64,000 bases of DNA from the NCBI RefSeq assembly GCF_050633125.1, contig NZ_JBOEFX010000100.1:1-64000 (forward strand), given 5' to 3'. A program made the position numbers and the translations under genes. The stretch's first letter is position 1. Every line of letters begins with the position of its first letter. The DNA is from Lewinella sp050633125 (GTDB taxonomy: Bacteria > Bacteroidota > Bacteroidia > Chitinophagales > Saprospiraceae). Below, piece after piece: positions 44,527 through 53,897 of the stretch. Below the pieces are notes generated by a model. That model was not told the origin of the DNA. It worked only from the letters and a program-made list of their open reading frames with translations, and did not search any database.

Positions 44527-45078
44527 ATGAAAAACAAAAACAAAGTATTCATCGCCACCAGCCTCGACGGCTACATCGCTGATAAAAATGGCGGCATCGA
44601 CTGGTTGTTTTCTATCCCTAACCCAGATCAAATAGATATGGGTTACAGCGCATTTACGGCCCAGATAGATGCGTTGGTGATGGGGAGAACCACCTTTGAA
44701 ACAGTTTGCGGCTTTGATGTAGATTGGCCTTACAAAAAGCCAGTGTTTGTTTTGAGCCGTACCTTGACAGAGATACCTGCAGCGTACAAAGACAAAGTTT
44801 TCCTGGTGAAGGGTACTTTGACAGAGGTTTTGGCACACATTCATGAGCAGGGTTTTCATCATCTTTATATTGATGGAGGGGCGACGATTCAGAGCTTTTT
44901 GAAAGAAGACTTGATTGATGAGATGATCATCACTACGATTCCTGTATTGCTGGGCGGCGGTTCTCCTTTGTTTGGGGATCTATCAGCGACATTGGCATTT
45001 GAGTGTACGGGGTCCACGATTTTCTTGGATAAGGTGGTACAAAATCATTACCGAAGAGTTCGGGAAACGCATCAATAG
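44527..45078 (+). CDS. dihydrofolate reductase / RibD C-terminal-like reductase
   Basis: Encodes 183 residues starting KNKVFIATSLDGYIADKNGG, the RibD_C/DHFR-like fold, followed by VMGRTTFETV and the NADPH-binding HHLYIDGGATIQSFL. Members reduce small heterocycles; folate activity is not shown. It starts 5 bases after the protease stop codon, so it may be co-transcribed, and ends overlapping the convergent cydB stop by 7 bases. Confidence 0.8.
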   Translation: MKNKNKVFIATSLDGYIADKNGGIDWLFSIPNPDQIDMGYSAFTAQIDALVMGRTTFETVCGFDVDWPYKKPVFVLSRTLTEIPAAYKDKVFLVKGTLTEVLAHIHEQGFHHLYIDGGATIQSFLKEDLIDEMIITTIPVLLGGGSPLFGDLSATLAFECTGSTIFLDKVVQNHYRRVRETHQ

Positions 45079-46106
45079 CTGGTCTCATCTAGCTCTACCT
45101 TTCCTGCAAAAGTTTTGTAAACGAAAAAAGTATAACCACTGACGAGCGGTATTCCAATTGCGGCAAAAAGCAGCATAATACCCAGCGATTTCTCTGAAGA
45201 GGCGGCATTGTACACATCCAGGCTATAGGCTGGATCAGTGGTTGATAAAAGAATGGTCGGGTAGACTTCGATGGCTACCAAGATCAGCAAAAAAGCGATG
45301 CTGAGTGCCGAAAAGAAAAAGGCTTGCCGAAACTTGCGCTTACTGGCCAGACGAGGGATGTTGGCGATACTCAAAAAGGCTAAAATAGGAACGATAAACA
45401 ATGCTGGGTTTCCACGGAAGTCATCGGATAAATGCGGGATGTAAATTAAGGTGTATAGACTGGTAATACTGAACAAAACAATAAAAGCAATAATGCCCCG
45501 CTTGAGCAATATGGTGAGTTTGGCATACAGCCGCCCCTCTGTTTTCATCAATAGGTAGATGGCACCGTGCATCATGAACAGGGCTAGGGTAGTAAGCCCC
45601 ATTAAAATAGCATAGGGATTGAGAAAGGCCAGCCAGTCACCTGAGTATTCTTTGTCAGCCCCAATGGGCATTCCTTGCAATACATTACCCAATACGACAC
45701 CTAGCGCTATTGCCAAGGTGATACTAGCTATGCTGTAGGTAATATCCCAGGTTTTTCGCCACCACAGCATGGGTTCCTTACTTCGGAACTCAATACTGAT
45801 AGCGCGTAGAATCAAAAACAGGAGAAATAACATAAACGGAATATACATGGCCGAAAAAAGGGTGGCATAAACGTGCGGGAACCCTGCGAAAAGTGCGCCG
45901 CCACCAATGACTAGCCATACCTCGTTACCGTCCCACACCGGGCCGATAGCATTGAGGGCAATCCGACGACTTTGTTCCTTACGGAAAAACAAATGCCAAG
46001 CACCGGCACCAAGATCAAAACCATCGAGAATAGCATAGCCGGAAAAGACGGCTCCTACTACCAAAAACCATAAAGTGGGATAATCAAAGCCAAGAAAAGT
46101 TGCCAT
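45072..46106 (-). CDS. cydB: cytochrome bd ubiquinol oxidase subunit II
   Basis: Encodes 344 residues with eight to nine membrane helices. The subunit II motifs GYAILDGFDLGAGAWHLF near the N-terminus and GPVWDGNEVWLVIGGGALFAGFP are clear. With CydA it oxidises quinol and reduces oxygen to water with high affinity. It follows cydA by 52 bases. No CydX-like small ORF was recognised. Confidence 0.95.
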   Translation of the reverse strand: MATFLGFDYPTLWFLVVGAVFSGYAILDGFDLGAGAWHLFFRKEQSRRIALNAIGPVWDGNEVWLVIGGGALFAGFPHVYATLFSAMYIPFMLFLLFLILRAISIEFRSKEPMLWWRKTWDITYSIASITLAIALGVVLGNVLQGMPIGADKEYSGDWLAFLNPYAILMGLTTLALFMMHGAIYLLMKTEGRLYAKLTILLKRGIIAFIVLFSITSLYTLIYIPHLSDDFRGNPALFIVPILAFLSIANIPRLASKRKFRQAFFFSALSIAFLLILVAIEVYPTILLSTTDPAYSLDVYNAASSEKSLGIMLLFAAIGIPLVSGYTFFVYKTFAGKVELDETSY

Positions 46107-46158
46107 AAGGAGAGGAATTAGAATTGTTGTTGGAAGAGAAGGTGCATGATATCATTGA

Positions 46159-47526
46159 TTATCCATCAATCATGGCTTTTTGTTTTGGGCGTTGATCTAT
46201 GAGGTCGTGGTCATCGGGGCCGTGTTTGATCTTCTTATTGAGCAGGTAGATGAAAAGGGAAAAGAGCAATAAGTAGACAATGCTAAACATAATGAGCGAG
46301 AAGAGGACCTGGTTGGCAGTGACAACCTTGGATAAGGCATCGGAGGTCCGCAAGTGGCCATACACCACCCAAGGTTGTCGGCCCATTTCGGCAGCAAACC
46401 AGCCTACCTGATTGGCCACTTGGGGAAGCAGTACTGCCCAGGCAAAAATGGTGAGTAGCCAGCGGTGTTCGAAAAGCTTGCCACGCCACCATTGCCACGA
46501 AGCGTAGAGTGTGAGGCCGATCAGAGCCATTCCAATGGCGATCATCAGATGATAAAACTGAAAGATGGCATTAAGTGCCCCAGGGCGATCTTCTTCCGGG
46601 AAAGCATTGAGCCCCGTTACGGGTGCGTCGAAGTCAAAGTGGGTAAGAAAGCTGAGCCCGCCAGGGATTTTGAGGCCTGTCACCTGTTGTTTTTCTTTAT
46701 CTACCCAGCCGAATAAGTACATATCTGCAGGTGCCAGCGTATCAAAGTGGCCTTCTAGCGCCGCCAGCTTGGCCGGTTGATTTACAGCGACACCATCAGC
46801 TGAGCGGTGTCCGGTAAATAACTGAGCCAGCGAAAAAACGGTAGCGACACCCAGCGCAATCTTGAACGCTTTTTTAGATAATTCTACGTGTCTCCCTTTA
46901 AGGAGGTAGTAGGCGTGGACACTCATGACCAAAAAGGCTCCTGCCAGAAAAGCTCCAATCCATACATGGGAAAGGCGATCGACACTGGAAGGGTTGAAGA
47001 CCATGGCCCAAAAATCGGTAATCTCTGCTCGGGCTTCCATCCCTTCTCCTACAATGTGATAGCCTGCTGGGGTTTGTTGCCAACTGTTGGCCACTACGAT
47101 CCATACGGCCGAGAACATGGAGCCCAGCCAAACACCCAGCGTAGCAATGAAGTGAACCTTGGAGCTCACTCGGTTCCAACCAAAAAGTAAGACGCCGAGG
47201 AAGCCGCTCTCGAGTGCAAAAGCAAAAATGCCCTCGGCGGCAAGCGCGCTACCAAAAACATCACCGACGTAGCGGGAGTAGGTCGCCCAGTTGGTACCAA
47301 ACTCAAATTCCATGACAATGCCCGTAGCAACACCAATACCAAAGGTGAGCGCGAAAATTTTCGTCCAAAAACGAGCCATTGTCTCGTAAACTTTGTCACC
47401 CGTACGGAGATACTGCCCCTCCATGATTACCATAATCAAGCCCAGCCCAATGCTGAGAGGGGGGTAGATATAGTGAAAAGAGATGGTGAAGGCAAACTGG
47501 AGTCGGGAAAGAATTTCAACATCCAT
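46159..47526 (-). CDS. cydA: cytochrome bd ubiquinol oxidase subunit I
   Basis: Encodes 455 residues from the ATG at 47526 (MDVEILSRLQFAFTISFHYI); a GTG two codons upstream is less likely. Features include the heme-ligand-rich first helices, GIVMEFEFGTNWATYSRYVGD, and a short Q-loop between helices 6 and 7 (E. coli CydA is 522 residues). The conserved VANQVGWFAAEMGRQPWVVYG follows. It is divergent from the sulfur-oxidation genes, and bd oxidases tolerate sulfide well. Confidence 0.96.
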   Translation of the reverse strand: MDVEILSRLQFAFTISFHYIYPPLSIGLGLIMVIMEGQYLRTGDKVYETMARFWTKIFALTFGIGVATGIVMEFEFGTNWATYSRYVGDVFGSALAAEGIFAFALESGFLGVLLFGWNRVSSKVHFIATLGVWLGSMFSAVWIVVANSWQQTPAGYHIVGEGMEARAEITDFWAMVFNPSSVDRLSHVWIGAFLAGAFLVMSVHAYYLLKGRHVELSKKAFKIALGVATVFSLAQLFTGHRSADGVAVNQPAKLAALEGHFDTLAPADMYLFGWVDKEKQQVTGLKIPGGLSFLTHFDFDAPVTGLNAFPEEDRPGALNAIFQFYHLMIAIGMALIGLTLYASWQWWRGKLFEHRWLLTIFAWAVLLPQVANQVGWFAAEMGRQPWVVYGHLRTSDALSKVVTANQVLFSLIMFSIVYLLLFSLFIYLLNKKIKHGPDDHDLIDQRPKQKAMIDG

Positions 47527-47631
47527 CAGCACTTGTTTTGAGCAATTAAGAATTTGTTAGTCTTACTATTTTAAACAGTATAGAGCTACGTTTTAATAAC
47601 ACCTCTTGAGGTTTTTATTCTTGTTTAGAGT

Positions 47632-47647
47632 CATTCTATATAGAATG
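47632..47647. promoter_or_regulatory. perfect 16-base palindrome in the cydA / sulfur-gene divergent region
   Basis: CATTCTATATAGAATG is fully self-complementary. It lies 106 bases upstream of cydA and 31 bases from the CRP-like palindrome. A dimeric repressor site is possible, but the regulator is unknown. Confidence 0.4.
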
Positions 47648-47677
47648 TAAAATACCTGAAAAAACTTGACTTTCTAA

Positions 47678-47691
47678 GTGATCAAGGTCAC
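47678..47691. promoter_or_regulatory. CRP/FNR-type operator 1 (GTGATC-N4-TCAC)
   Basis: GTGATCAAGGTCAC has the GTGA-N6-TCAC arrangement of CRP-family half-sites. It lies 100 bases upstream of the first CstB-like gene. The same GTGATC-N4-TCAC appears upstream of the paralogue at 54705. About 23 bases downstream is a poor -7-like sequence (ACACTTTA), as expected for an activated promoter. Confidence 0.5.
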
Positions 47692-47790
47692 GATTGGGGA
47701 AAAGGAACAGCGGAACACTTTAATATATGAACACATTTTCATACTTTTATCCGGTAGCAAGCAGTTCTGCCGGAAGAAAATAGAGAAAAT

Positions 47791-49209
47791 ATGATCATTG
47801 AGCAAATTTACACGGGGTGTTTGGCCCAGGGAGCTTATTATATAGAAAGTGAAGGAGAAGCCGTTATTATTGACCCTTTACGGGAAACGCAGCCCTATTT
47901 GGAACGTGCCAATAAGAATGGTGCCAAGATCAAATACATTTTTGAGACCCACTTTCATGCGGATTTTGTTTCCGGTCATTTGGATTTAGCAAAGAAGACG
48001 GGGGCGGTCATTGTTTACGGGCCAACTGCGGATACTGCTTATGAGAAGCACCTTGCTACCGACGGCGAAGAATTCAAAGTAGGAGCGCTCACTTTCCGGG
48101 TTTTACATACCCCTGGGCATACGCCAGAGAGCACAAGTTATCTATTGCTGGATGCCAATGGGAAAGAGCACGCTGTCTTTACCGGTGATACATTATTTAT
48201 TGGTGATGTAGGGCGCCCTGATCTGGCTCAAAAGAAAGGAAGTCTAACGAAGGAAGATCTAGCGGGATGGTTGTACGATAGCTTGCGAAATAAAATAATG
48301 ACCCTGCCCGACGAGACGATTGTTTATCCGGCACACGGTGCCGGTTCGGCTTGTGGTAAAAACATGAGTTCAGAAACCTGGAGCACTTTGGGTGAGCAAA
48401 AAAACTCGAACTATGCCCTGCGTGCGGACATGACCAAAGAGGAGTTTATTAAAGAAGTAACGGATGGCTTGCTACCACCGCCACAGTATTTTGCTAAAAA
48501 TGCAAAACTCAATAAAACAGGCTACGAAAGTATTGATGAGGTGATGGAGAAAGGTGCGAATCCTTTGAGTCCGCGAGAATTTGAAGCGGTAGCAGAGAGC
48601 ACTGATGCGTTGGTTTTAGATGTGCGCAACCGCGAAGATTTTGTACAAGGTTTTATTCCTAATTCGATTTTTATAGGTTTAGATGGCAGTTTTGCTCCTT
48701 GGGTAGGTGCATTGATTGCTGATTTGCAGCAGCCGATTTTACTGGTTGCGCCAGCAGGTCAGGAGGCCGAAGCCGTAAAGCGACTCGCGCGAGTGGGTTA
48801 CGATAATACCTTGGGCTACCTCGAAGGAGGAATGGCCGGCTGGAAGAAAGCAGGAAAGGAAGCAGACGAAATTGAAAGTATCAACGCATCGGAGTTTGCC
48901 AAACAGCAACAAGCGGGTGAAATCCACATACTGGATGTACGCAAACCCGGTGAATGGTCGGGAGAGCATTTGGAAGGTGCGCAGCATTTTCCTTTGGATT
49001 TTCTGAACAACCACATGGGGTCCATCGATCCGAAGCAAACTTATTACGTACACTGCCGCAGTGGTTATCGATCTACAATTGCGGCCTCTATCCTGCGAGC
49101 ACGAGGCTACAAAAAACTCATCAACGTGCAGGATAAGTTTGAAGCTTTTGGAAAAGCCGGAATGGCGGTGACTGATTTTGTTTGTCCAACTACTCAAGTG
49201 AACGGCTAG
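47791..49209 (+). CDS. persulfide dioxygenase-rhodanese protein (CstB-like), copy 1
   Basis: Encodes 472 residues. The N-terminal metallo-beta-lactamase fold dioxygenase (1-~240) has H54-F-H56-A-D58 then H63 (THFHADFVSGH), HTPGHTPEST, FTGDTLFIGDVGRPDL and YPAHGAG. A first rhodanese domain (~265-360) lacks a catalytic cysteine, having a VAPAGQ loop, so it is a pseudo-rhodanese. A second one (~365-470) has C422 in HCRSGYRS. This is the domain order of CstB, which oxidises low-molecular-weight persulfides to sulfite and transfers sulfane sulfur to give thiosulfate. It is probably cytoplasmic and leads the operon with the FeS-NrfD and Mo-enzyme genes. Confidence 0.88.
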   Translation: MIIEQIYTGCLAQGAYYIESEGEAVIIDPLRETQPYLERANKNGAKIKYIFETHFHADFVSGHLDLAKKTGAVIVYGPTADTAYEKHLATDGEEFKVGALTFRVLHTPGHTPESTSYLLLDANGKEHAVFTGDTLFIGDVGRPDLAQKKGSLTKEDLAGWLYDSLRNKIMTLPDETIVYPAHGAGSACGKNMSSETWSTLGEQKNSNYALRADMTKEEFIKEVTDGLLPPPQYFAKNAKLNKTGYESIDEVMEKGANPLSPREFEAVAESTDALVLDVRNREDFVQGFIPNSIFIGLDGSFAPWVGALIADLQQPILLVAPAGQEAEAVKRLARVGYDNTLGYLEGGMAGWKKAGKEADEIESINASEFAKQQQAGEIHILDVRKPGEWSGEHLEGAQHFPLDFLNNHMGSIDPKQTYYVHCRSGYRSTIAASILRARGYKKLINVQDKFEAFGKAGMAVTDFVCPTTQVNG

Positions 49210-49254
49210 TTAATTCAATGCTATTCCTAAGCTCTTAGCCAAAAAAGAAAATTT

Positions 49255-50880
49255 ATGAAATACGGTTTTGTCATAGACAATCGGAAATGTATTGGTTGTC
49301 ATGCTTGTACGACTGCTTGTAAATCGGAGCACAATGTACCCGTGGGCGTCAATCGTACCTGGGTAAAGCAGGTAGAAAAAGGTGAATTTCCCGATTCCCG
49401 GCGCTTGTTCTCGGTGATGCGTTGCAACCATTGTACGGATGCACCCTGTGTGGAAATTTGTCCGACGGAGGCACTCTTTGTAAGAGAAGACGGTATTGTG
49501 GATTTTGATAAGGATCGCTGCATCGGGTGTAAATCTTGTATGCAGGCCTGTCCTTATGATGCGCTTTACATTGACCCGGAAACAAGTACAGCGGCCAAGT
49601 GCAACTACTGCGCCCACCGCATAGATGTAGGGTTGGAGCCCGCCTGTGTAAACGTATGCCCAGAGCATGCGATCATCTCTGGTGATATGGAAGACGCTGG
49701 TTCGGAAATAGCCCAGTTGCTAGCTCGCCAAGCCGTGAAAGTTCGAAAACCTGAGAAAGGTACTCAACCCAATCTCTTCTATATAGATGCGGATGAAGCG
49801 TCGCTCAACCCATCGGCAACAGTGGATACAGGGAAGTATCTCTGGAACTCGCAAACAACAGGCGTAGGGCATTTTGCCAAAGAAGCTGAAAAACTGGCCT
49901 TCAGTAATGGTGATGTAATAGCAGCGGTACTAGAAGCCAATAACCAATACACGAATGCTGGAGAAGTAGCCAAGGATGGCCCCAAGAAATCGGTAGAAGT
50001 ACTGATGGGCAAGGAAGCCCGCCGGGTTTATGATACACCCAACAAAGGAATTCTTTGGGGCTGGGAAGTATCGGGTTACGTATGGACCAAGGCCATCTCG
50101 GCAGGCGTGCTGCTGGTGCTCTTTTTGGCCACGTTTTTTGGTGATGTGGTGCCAACGGTTGCTACCCAGTGGTGGACTTACGGTCTGGGCCTGGTGTTTT
50201 TGTCACTGACCGGTTTGTTGCTGGTGATGGATTTGGACCAGCCGAAGCGCTTCCTTTACGTATTGCTGCGGCCGCATTGGGGCTCATGGTTGGTTAAAGG
50301 TGGGTACACGATTACCGTTTATGGCGGTTTGTTGACGCTGTTGATGGCTGGGCTGTTTTTTGGATGGGAAAGCCTAAATGAAATAGCGACCTGGATTACA
50401 GCTGCCGTGGCGGTTGTGGTAGCCGTATATACTGCTTTTCTATTTGGACAAGCGAAAGGCCGCGATTTTTGGCAAAGCCCGACGCTGGCTATCCATATGT
50501 TGGTACATAGCTTTATGGCGGGGGCGGCAACCTTGGCGCTGGTTGCTTTGCTGACGAATGACAGCTTGGGTTGGACTGACTTTCTGGCAACGGTAATGGC
50601 TGTGGGGATTGGGGTGAACCTGCTGACAATGGTCGTAGAATTGACGATGACGCACCCTACCGTTGCGGCCCATGAAGTGGTAAAGATGATAACCAAAGGC
50701 CGCTACGCTACGACCTTTTACCTGGGAGCAGTACTGCTGGGGAATATCATTCCACTGGTGTTATTGCTGATGGGGGCTAGCCAGATGATGATTGCTTTGG
50801 CTGGTATAATGGTACTGGCTGGTATTTATTTCACTGAAAAAATATGGGTGGAAGCGCCACAGCGGATTTCGTTGAGCTAA
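49255..50880 (+). CDS. fused 4Fe-4S electron-transfer subunit and NrfD/PsrC-type membrane anchor
   Basis: Encodes 541 residues. The N-terminal ~190 residues carry four cysteine clusters for [4Fe-4S] centres: CIGCHACTTACKSEH, CNHCTDAPCVEICP, CIGCKSCMQACP and CNYCAHRIDVG with CVNVCP. A linker is followed by eight to nine membrane helices (residues ~265-530) with the NrfD signature MDLDQPKRFLYVLLRPHWGS. In most organisms these are two proteins (B and C subunits of Psr/Ttr/Soe-type complexes). It should carry electrons between the Mo subunit encoded downstream and the quinone pool. It starts 45 bases after copy 1 of the persulfide dioxygenase. Confidence 0.88.
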   Translation: MKYGFVIDNRKCIGCHACTTACKSEHNVPVGVNRTWVKQVEKGEFPDSRRLFSVMRCNHCTDAPCVEICPTEALFVREDGIVDFDKDRCIGCKSCMQACPYDALYIDPETSTAAKCNYCAHRIDVGLEPACVNVCPEHAIISGDMEDAGSEIAQLLARQAVKVRKPEKGTQPNLFYIDADEASLNPSATVDTGKYLWNSQTTGVGHFAKEAEKLAFSNGDVIAAVLEANNQYTNAGEVAKDGPKKSVEVLMGKEARRVYDTPNKGILWGWEVSGYVWTKAISAGVLLVLFLATFFGDVVPTVATQWWTYGLGLVFLSLTGLLLVMDLDQPKRFLYVLLRPHWGSWLVKGGYTITVYGGLLTLLMAGLFFGWESLNEIATWITAAVAVVVAVYTAFLFGQAKGRDFWQSPTLAIHMLVHSFMAGAATLALVALLTNDSLGWTDFLATVMAVGIGVNLLTMVVELTMTHPTVAAHEVVKMITKGRYATTFYLGAVLLGNIIPLVLLLMGASQMMIALAGIMVLAGIYFTEKIWVEAPQRISLS

Positions 50881-50885
50881 GGAAG

Positions 50886-51010
50886 TAGTCTCCAAAAACG
50901 CGCAAGCTGCCTGGAGGGCCTGAACGAAGTGAAGGGCCACGCCCATAGAAGGGCGGGGCGGAGCAAAGCGAACCCCAGAAGGGAGCGACCCGAAGGGATG
51001 CGCCCAAAAA
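50886..51010. other. GC-rich palindromic spacer between the FeS-NrfD and Mo-subunit genes
   Basis: A dense set of short palindromes: CTGGAGGGCCTGAACGAAG, GGGCCACGCCC, GGGCGGGGCGGAGC, AAGCGAACCCC, GGGAGCGACCCGAAGGG. It shows no coding potential and may be a repeat insertion or an RNA structure that tunes expression of the two subunits. Confidence 0.4.
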
Positions 51011-51026
51011 GAAAAAAGTAAGAAGC

Positions 51027-53894
51027 ATGACCAATAAGCAACCAAGTTTTATAGAAAGGATGGCCGAAAAGCTGGGCCTGATTCCTGACTTACAACAAAA
51101 CCGGGAACCGGATTTGGAACGTATCGCTCCGGAAGGTGAGCTCACCCAATTTCCACCGATGGAGCAGTGGGATGACTGGACAGAATATGAAGCTACCGAG
51201 CACCCCAAGCGGGTAAAGCGCAACTATACGATAGTGCCGACGACCTGTTTTAACTGCGAAAGTGCTTGTGGCTTGACGGCCTATGTAGACAAGGACAGTC
51301 ATGAAATTCGCAAATTTGAGGGCAACCCTCACCACCCTGGCAGCCGGGGGCGGAACTGTGCCAAAGGACCAGCGACGATCAACCAGATTACCGATCCTGA
51401 CCGGATCTTGTACCCCCTGAAGCGCGTAGGTGAACGCGGCGAGGGCAAGTGGGAACGCGTGAGCTGGGACGAAGTGCTGGACGATATTGCTGGACGAATA
51501 CGCAAAGCGCTACAAGAAAAACGCAACAATGAAGTGGCCTACCATGTGGGTCGCCCCGGACATGAAGGCTATGCCAACCGGGTGATTCAGGCCTGGGGCG
51601 TAGACGGGCACAATAGCCATACGAACATCTGCTCGTCGGGTGCTCGCTTTGGTTATAATCTGTGGTACGGCTATGATCGGCCTTCGCCAGACCATGCCAA
51701 TGCCAAGTTTATCCTTCTGATTTCGGCCCACCTGGAGAGTGGCCACTATTTTAATCCGCACGCTCAGCGTATTATAGAAGCCAAGATGAAAGGGGCTAAG
51801 CTGGCTACGATGGATCCGCGCTTGTCGAATACGGCCAGCATGTCGGATTATTGGCTGCCTACCTATCCGGGCTCGGAAGCGGCGGTGATGCTGGCGATGG
51901 CAAAAATAATACTGGATGAAGGCTTGTACAATCGCCCTTTCCTTGAAAATTGGACCAATTGGCAAGCTTATTTACAAGCTCGCCACCCGGAGGCACCGCT
52001 GACCTTTGAGACTTACATCGAAAAAATGCGGGAAGAATATGCCGAGTATACGCCCGCTTTTGCGGAACAGGAAAGCGGTGTGCCAGCGGCAAGGGTAGAA
52101 GAAGTGGCGCGGGCCATTGGTGCGGCTGGCGAGCAGTTTGCCTCTCACAATTGGCGCAGTGCAGCGAGTGGAAACCTGGGGGGCTGGTGTGTATCGCGCG
52201 CGCTGCACTTTCTGACTGTACTGACTGGAAGTGTAGGTACCAAAGGAGGAACTTCCCCGAATAGCTGGAACAAGTTTTCGCCGCAGTTTGTCACGACGCC
52301 TCCGGGGCAAAAATTCTGGAATGAGCTGCATTTTCCGAACGAATATCCGCTCTCGTTTTTTGAAATGAGTTTCTTGTTACCCCACTTTCTGAAGGAAGGC
52401 CGCGGAAAGATGGACGTGTACTTTACGCGAGTATTCAACCCGGTGTGGACTTATCCTGATGGCTTTAGTTGGATGGAAGCGTTGATGGATAAGGATTTGG
52501 TAAACATGCACATCGCGTTGACGCCTACCTGGAACGAGACGGCCTTCTTTGCCGATTATGTGCTGCCGATGGGGCACTCTGCCGAACGGCATGACCTGAA
52601 CAGCTATGCGACCCACTCGGGCATGTGGATAGCATTCCGGCAACCTGTACTGCGTGAAGCTGCGCGGCGGGCCGGTAAGGATGTGGAATTCACCTATGAA
52701 GTGAACCCTGGTGAAGTATGGGAAGAAGATGAATTCTGGATTGAATTGAGCTGGCGGATTGACCCTGATGGAAGTCTGGGCGTGCGCGAGCACTTTTTGT
52801 CACCTTACCGCAAAGGAGAGAAGATCACCATTGACGAATACTACCAGTACATCTTTGAACGTACCAAAGGGCTGTCTGAAACAGCGAAGAAAGAAGGCTT
52901 GACCGAGCTGGACTATATGCGTAAATATGGTGCCTTTGAGGTAGAGAAACACAGCTACTCGAAGCATATAACCGAATTGACGGCGGAGCAACTTGAAGGA
53001 AGTGTAACCGAAGAGGAAACGGGGCTGATCAAGAAAAACGATAAAGCGATAGGTGTATATGTGGATGGCAAAGCCGTGGTAGGCTTCCCGACGCCTTCGC
53101 GAAAGAACGAATTTTATTCGCAGACCATGGTCGATTGGGGTTGGCCTGAGTATGCTACGCCTACTTATATCAAGAGTCATATCCACCCGGATACTTTGGA
53201 CAAAGAGAAGGGCGAGTACTGCTTGGTACCGACCTTCCGTTTGCCGACATTGATCCATTCGCGTTCAGGTAATGCGAAATGGTTGACAGAAATATCCAAC
53301 CGTAACCCTATCTGGATGCACCCGGAGGATGCTAGCCGTTGGGGTTTTCGGACGGGTGACTTGGTACGATTGAATACCGATATTGGCTATTTTGTGGATA
53401 AAGTATGGGTAACCCAAGGGATGAAGCCGGGCGTGATTGCGTGTTCTCACCACTTGGGGCGTTGGCGCCGTAGGCAGGATGCCGGCAACCGCTGGGCCAC
53501 CAATACGGTAAACATCAACCACGATGGGAAAGGCGGCTGGAAAATGTCGACCCTTTCCGGTGTGAAGCCCTTTGACAGTAAAGATGCCGATAGCAAACGG
53601 ATTTTCTGGACAGACGGCGGGGTGCACCAAAATATTACTCATGCAGTACACCCTGATCCGATCAGTGGTATGCATTGTTGGCACCAGCGAGTACTCGTTG
53701 AACGCCCCCATGCGGATGACAACTACGGCGATATTTTTGTAGATACTGCCAAGGCGCACGAAAATTACAAGGAATGGCTGAAGATGACGCGCCCTGCACC
53801 GGGGCCTGGAGGACTGCGGAGGCCATTGTGGTTTAAGCGGCCATTGCGACCACAGGAGGAGATGTACTATCTCGATGAGTCGGGGGGAGAGTAG
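51027..53894 (+). CDS. molybdopterin oxidoreductase catalytic subunit (Soe/Psr family, cytoplasmic type)
   Basis: Encodes 955 residues of the CISM/DMSO-reductase superfamily. An N-terminal [4Fe-4S] site is formed by C74-x2-C77-x3-C81-x29-C111. The Mo ligand is probably C202 in HTNICSSGARFGYN. The bis-MGD domains follow, and the C-terminal domain includes RSGNAKWLTEISNRNPIWM. There is no twin-arginine signal: the N-terminus MTNKQPSFIERMAEKLG is soluble. The active site therefore faces the cytoplasm, as in SoeA (sulfite:quinone oxidoreductase), and unlike PsrA/PhsA, which carry Tat signals. Together with the persulfide dioxygenase, oxidation of sulfite to sulfate is the best guess. Polysulfide or thiosulfate chemistry cannot be excluded. 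Confidence 0.85.
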   Translation: MTNKQPSFIERMAEKLGLIPDLQQNREPDLERIAPEGELTQFPPMEQWDDWTEYEATEHPKRVKRNYTIVPTTCFNCESACGLTAYVDKDSHEIRKFEGNPHHPGSRGRNCAKGPATINQITDPDRILYPLKRVGERGEGKWERVSWDEVLDDIAGRIRKALQEKRNNEVAYHVGRPGHEGYANRVIQAWGVDGHNSHTNICSSGARFGYNLWYGYDRPSPDHANAKFILLISAHLESGHYFNPHAQRIIEAKMKGAKLATMDPRLSNTASMSDYWLPTYPGSEAAVMLAMAKIILDEGLYNRPFLENWTNWQAYLQARHPEAPLTFETYIEKMREEYAEYTPAFAEQESGVPAARVEEVARAIGAAGEQFASHNWRSAASGNLGGWCVSRALHFLTVLTGSVGTKGGTSPNSWNKFSPQFVTTPPGQKFWNELHFPNEYPLSFFEMSFLLPHFLKEGRGKMDVYFTRVFNPVWTYPDGFSWMEALMDKDLVNMHIALTPTWNETAFFADYVLPMGHSAERHDLNSYATHSGMWIAFRQPVLREAARRAGKDVEFTYEVNPGEVWEEDEFWIELSWRIDPDGSLGVREHFLSPYRKGEKITIDEYYQYIFERTKGLSETAKKEGLTELDYMRKYGAFEVEKHSYSKHITELTAEQLEGSVTEEETGLIKKNDKAIGVYVDGKAVVGFPTPSRKNEFYSQTMVDWGWPEYATPTYIKSHIHPDTLDKEKGEYCLVPTFRLPTLIHSRSGNAKWLTEISNRNPIWMHPEDASRWGFRTGDLVRLNTDIGYFVDKVWVTQGMKPGVIACSHHLGRWRRRQDAGNRWATNTVNINHDGKGGWKMSTLSGVKPFDSKDADSKRIFWTDGGVHQNITHAVHPDPISGMHCWHQRVLVERPHADDNYGDIFVDTAKAHENYKEWLKMTRPAPGPGGLRRPLWFKRPLRPQEEMYYLDESGGE

Positions 53895-53897
53895 TGT

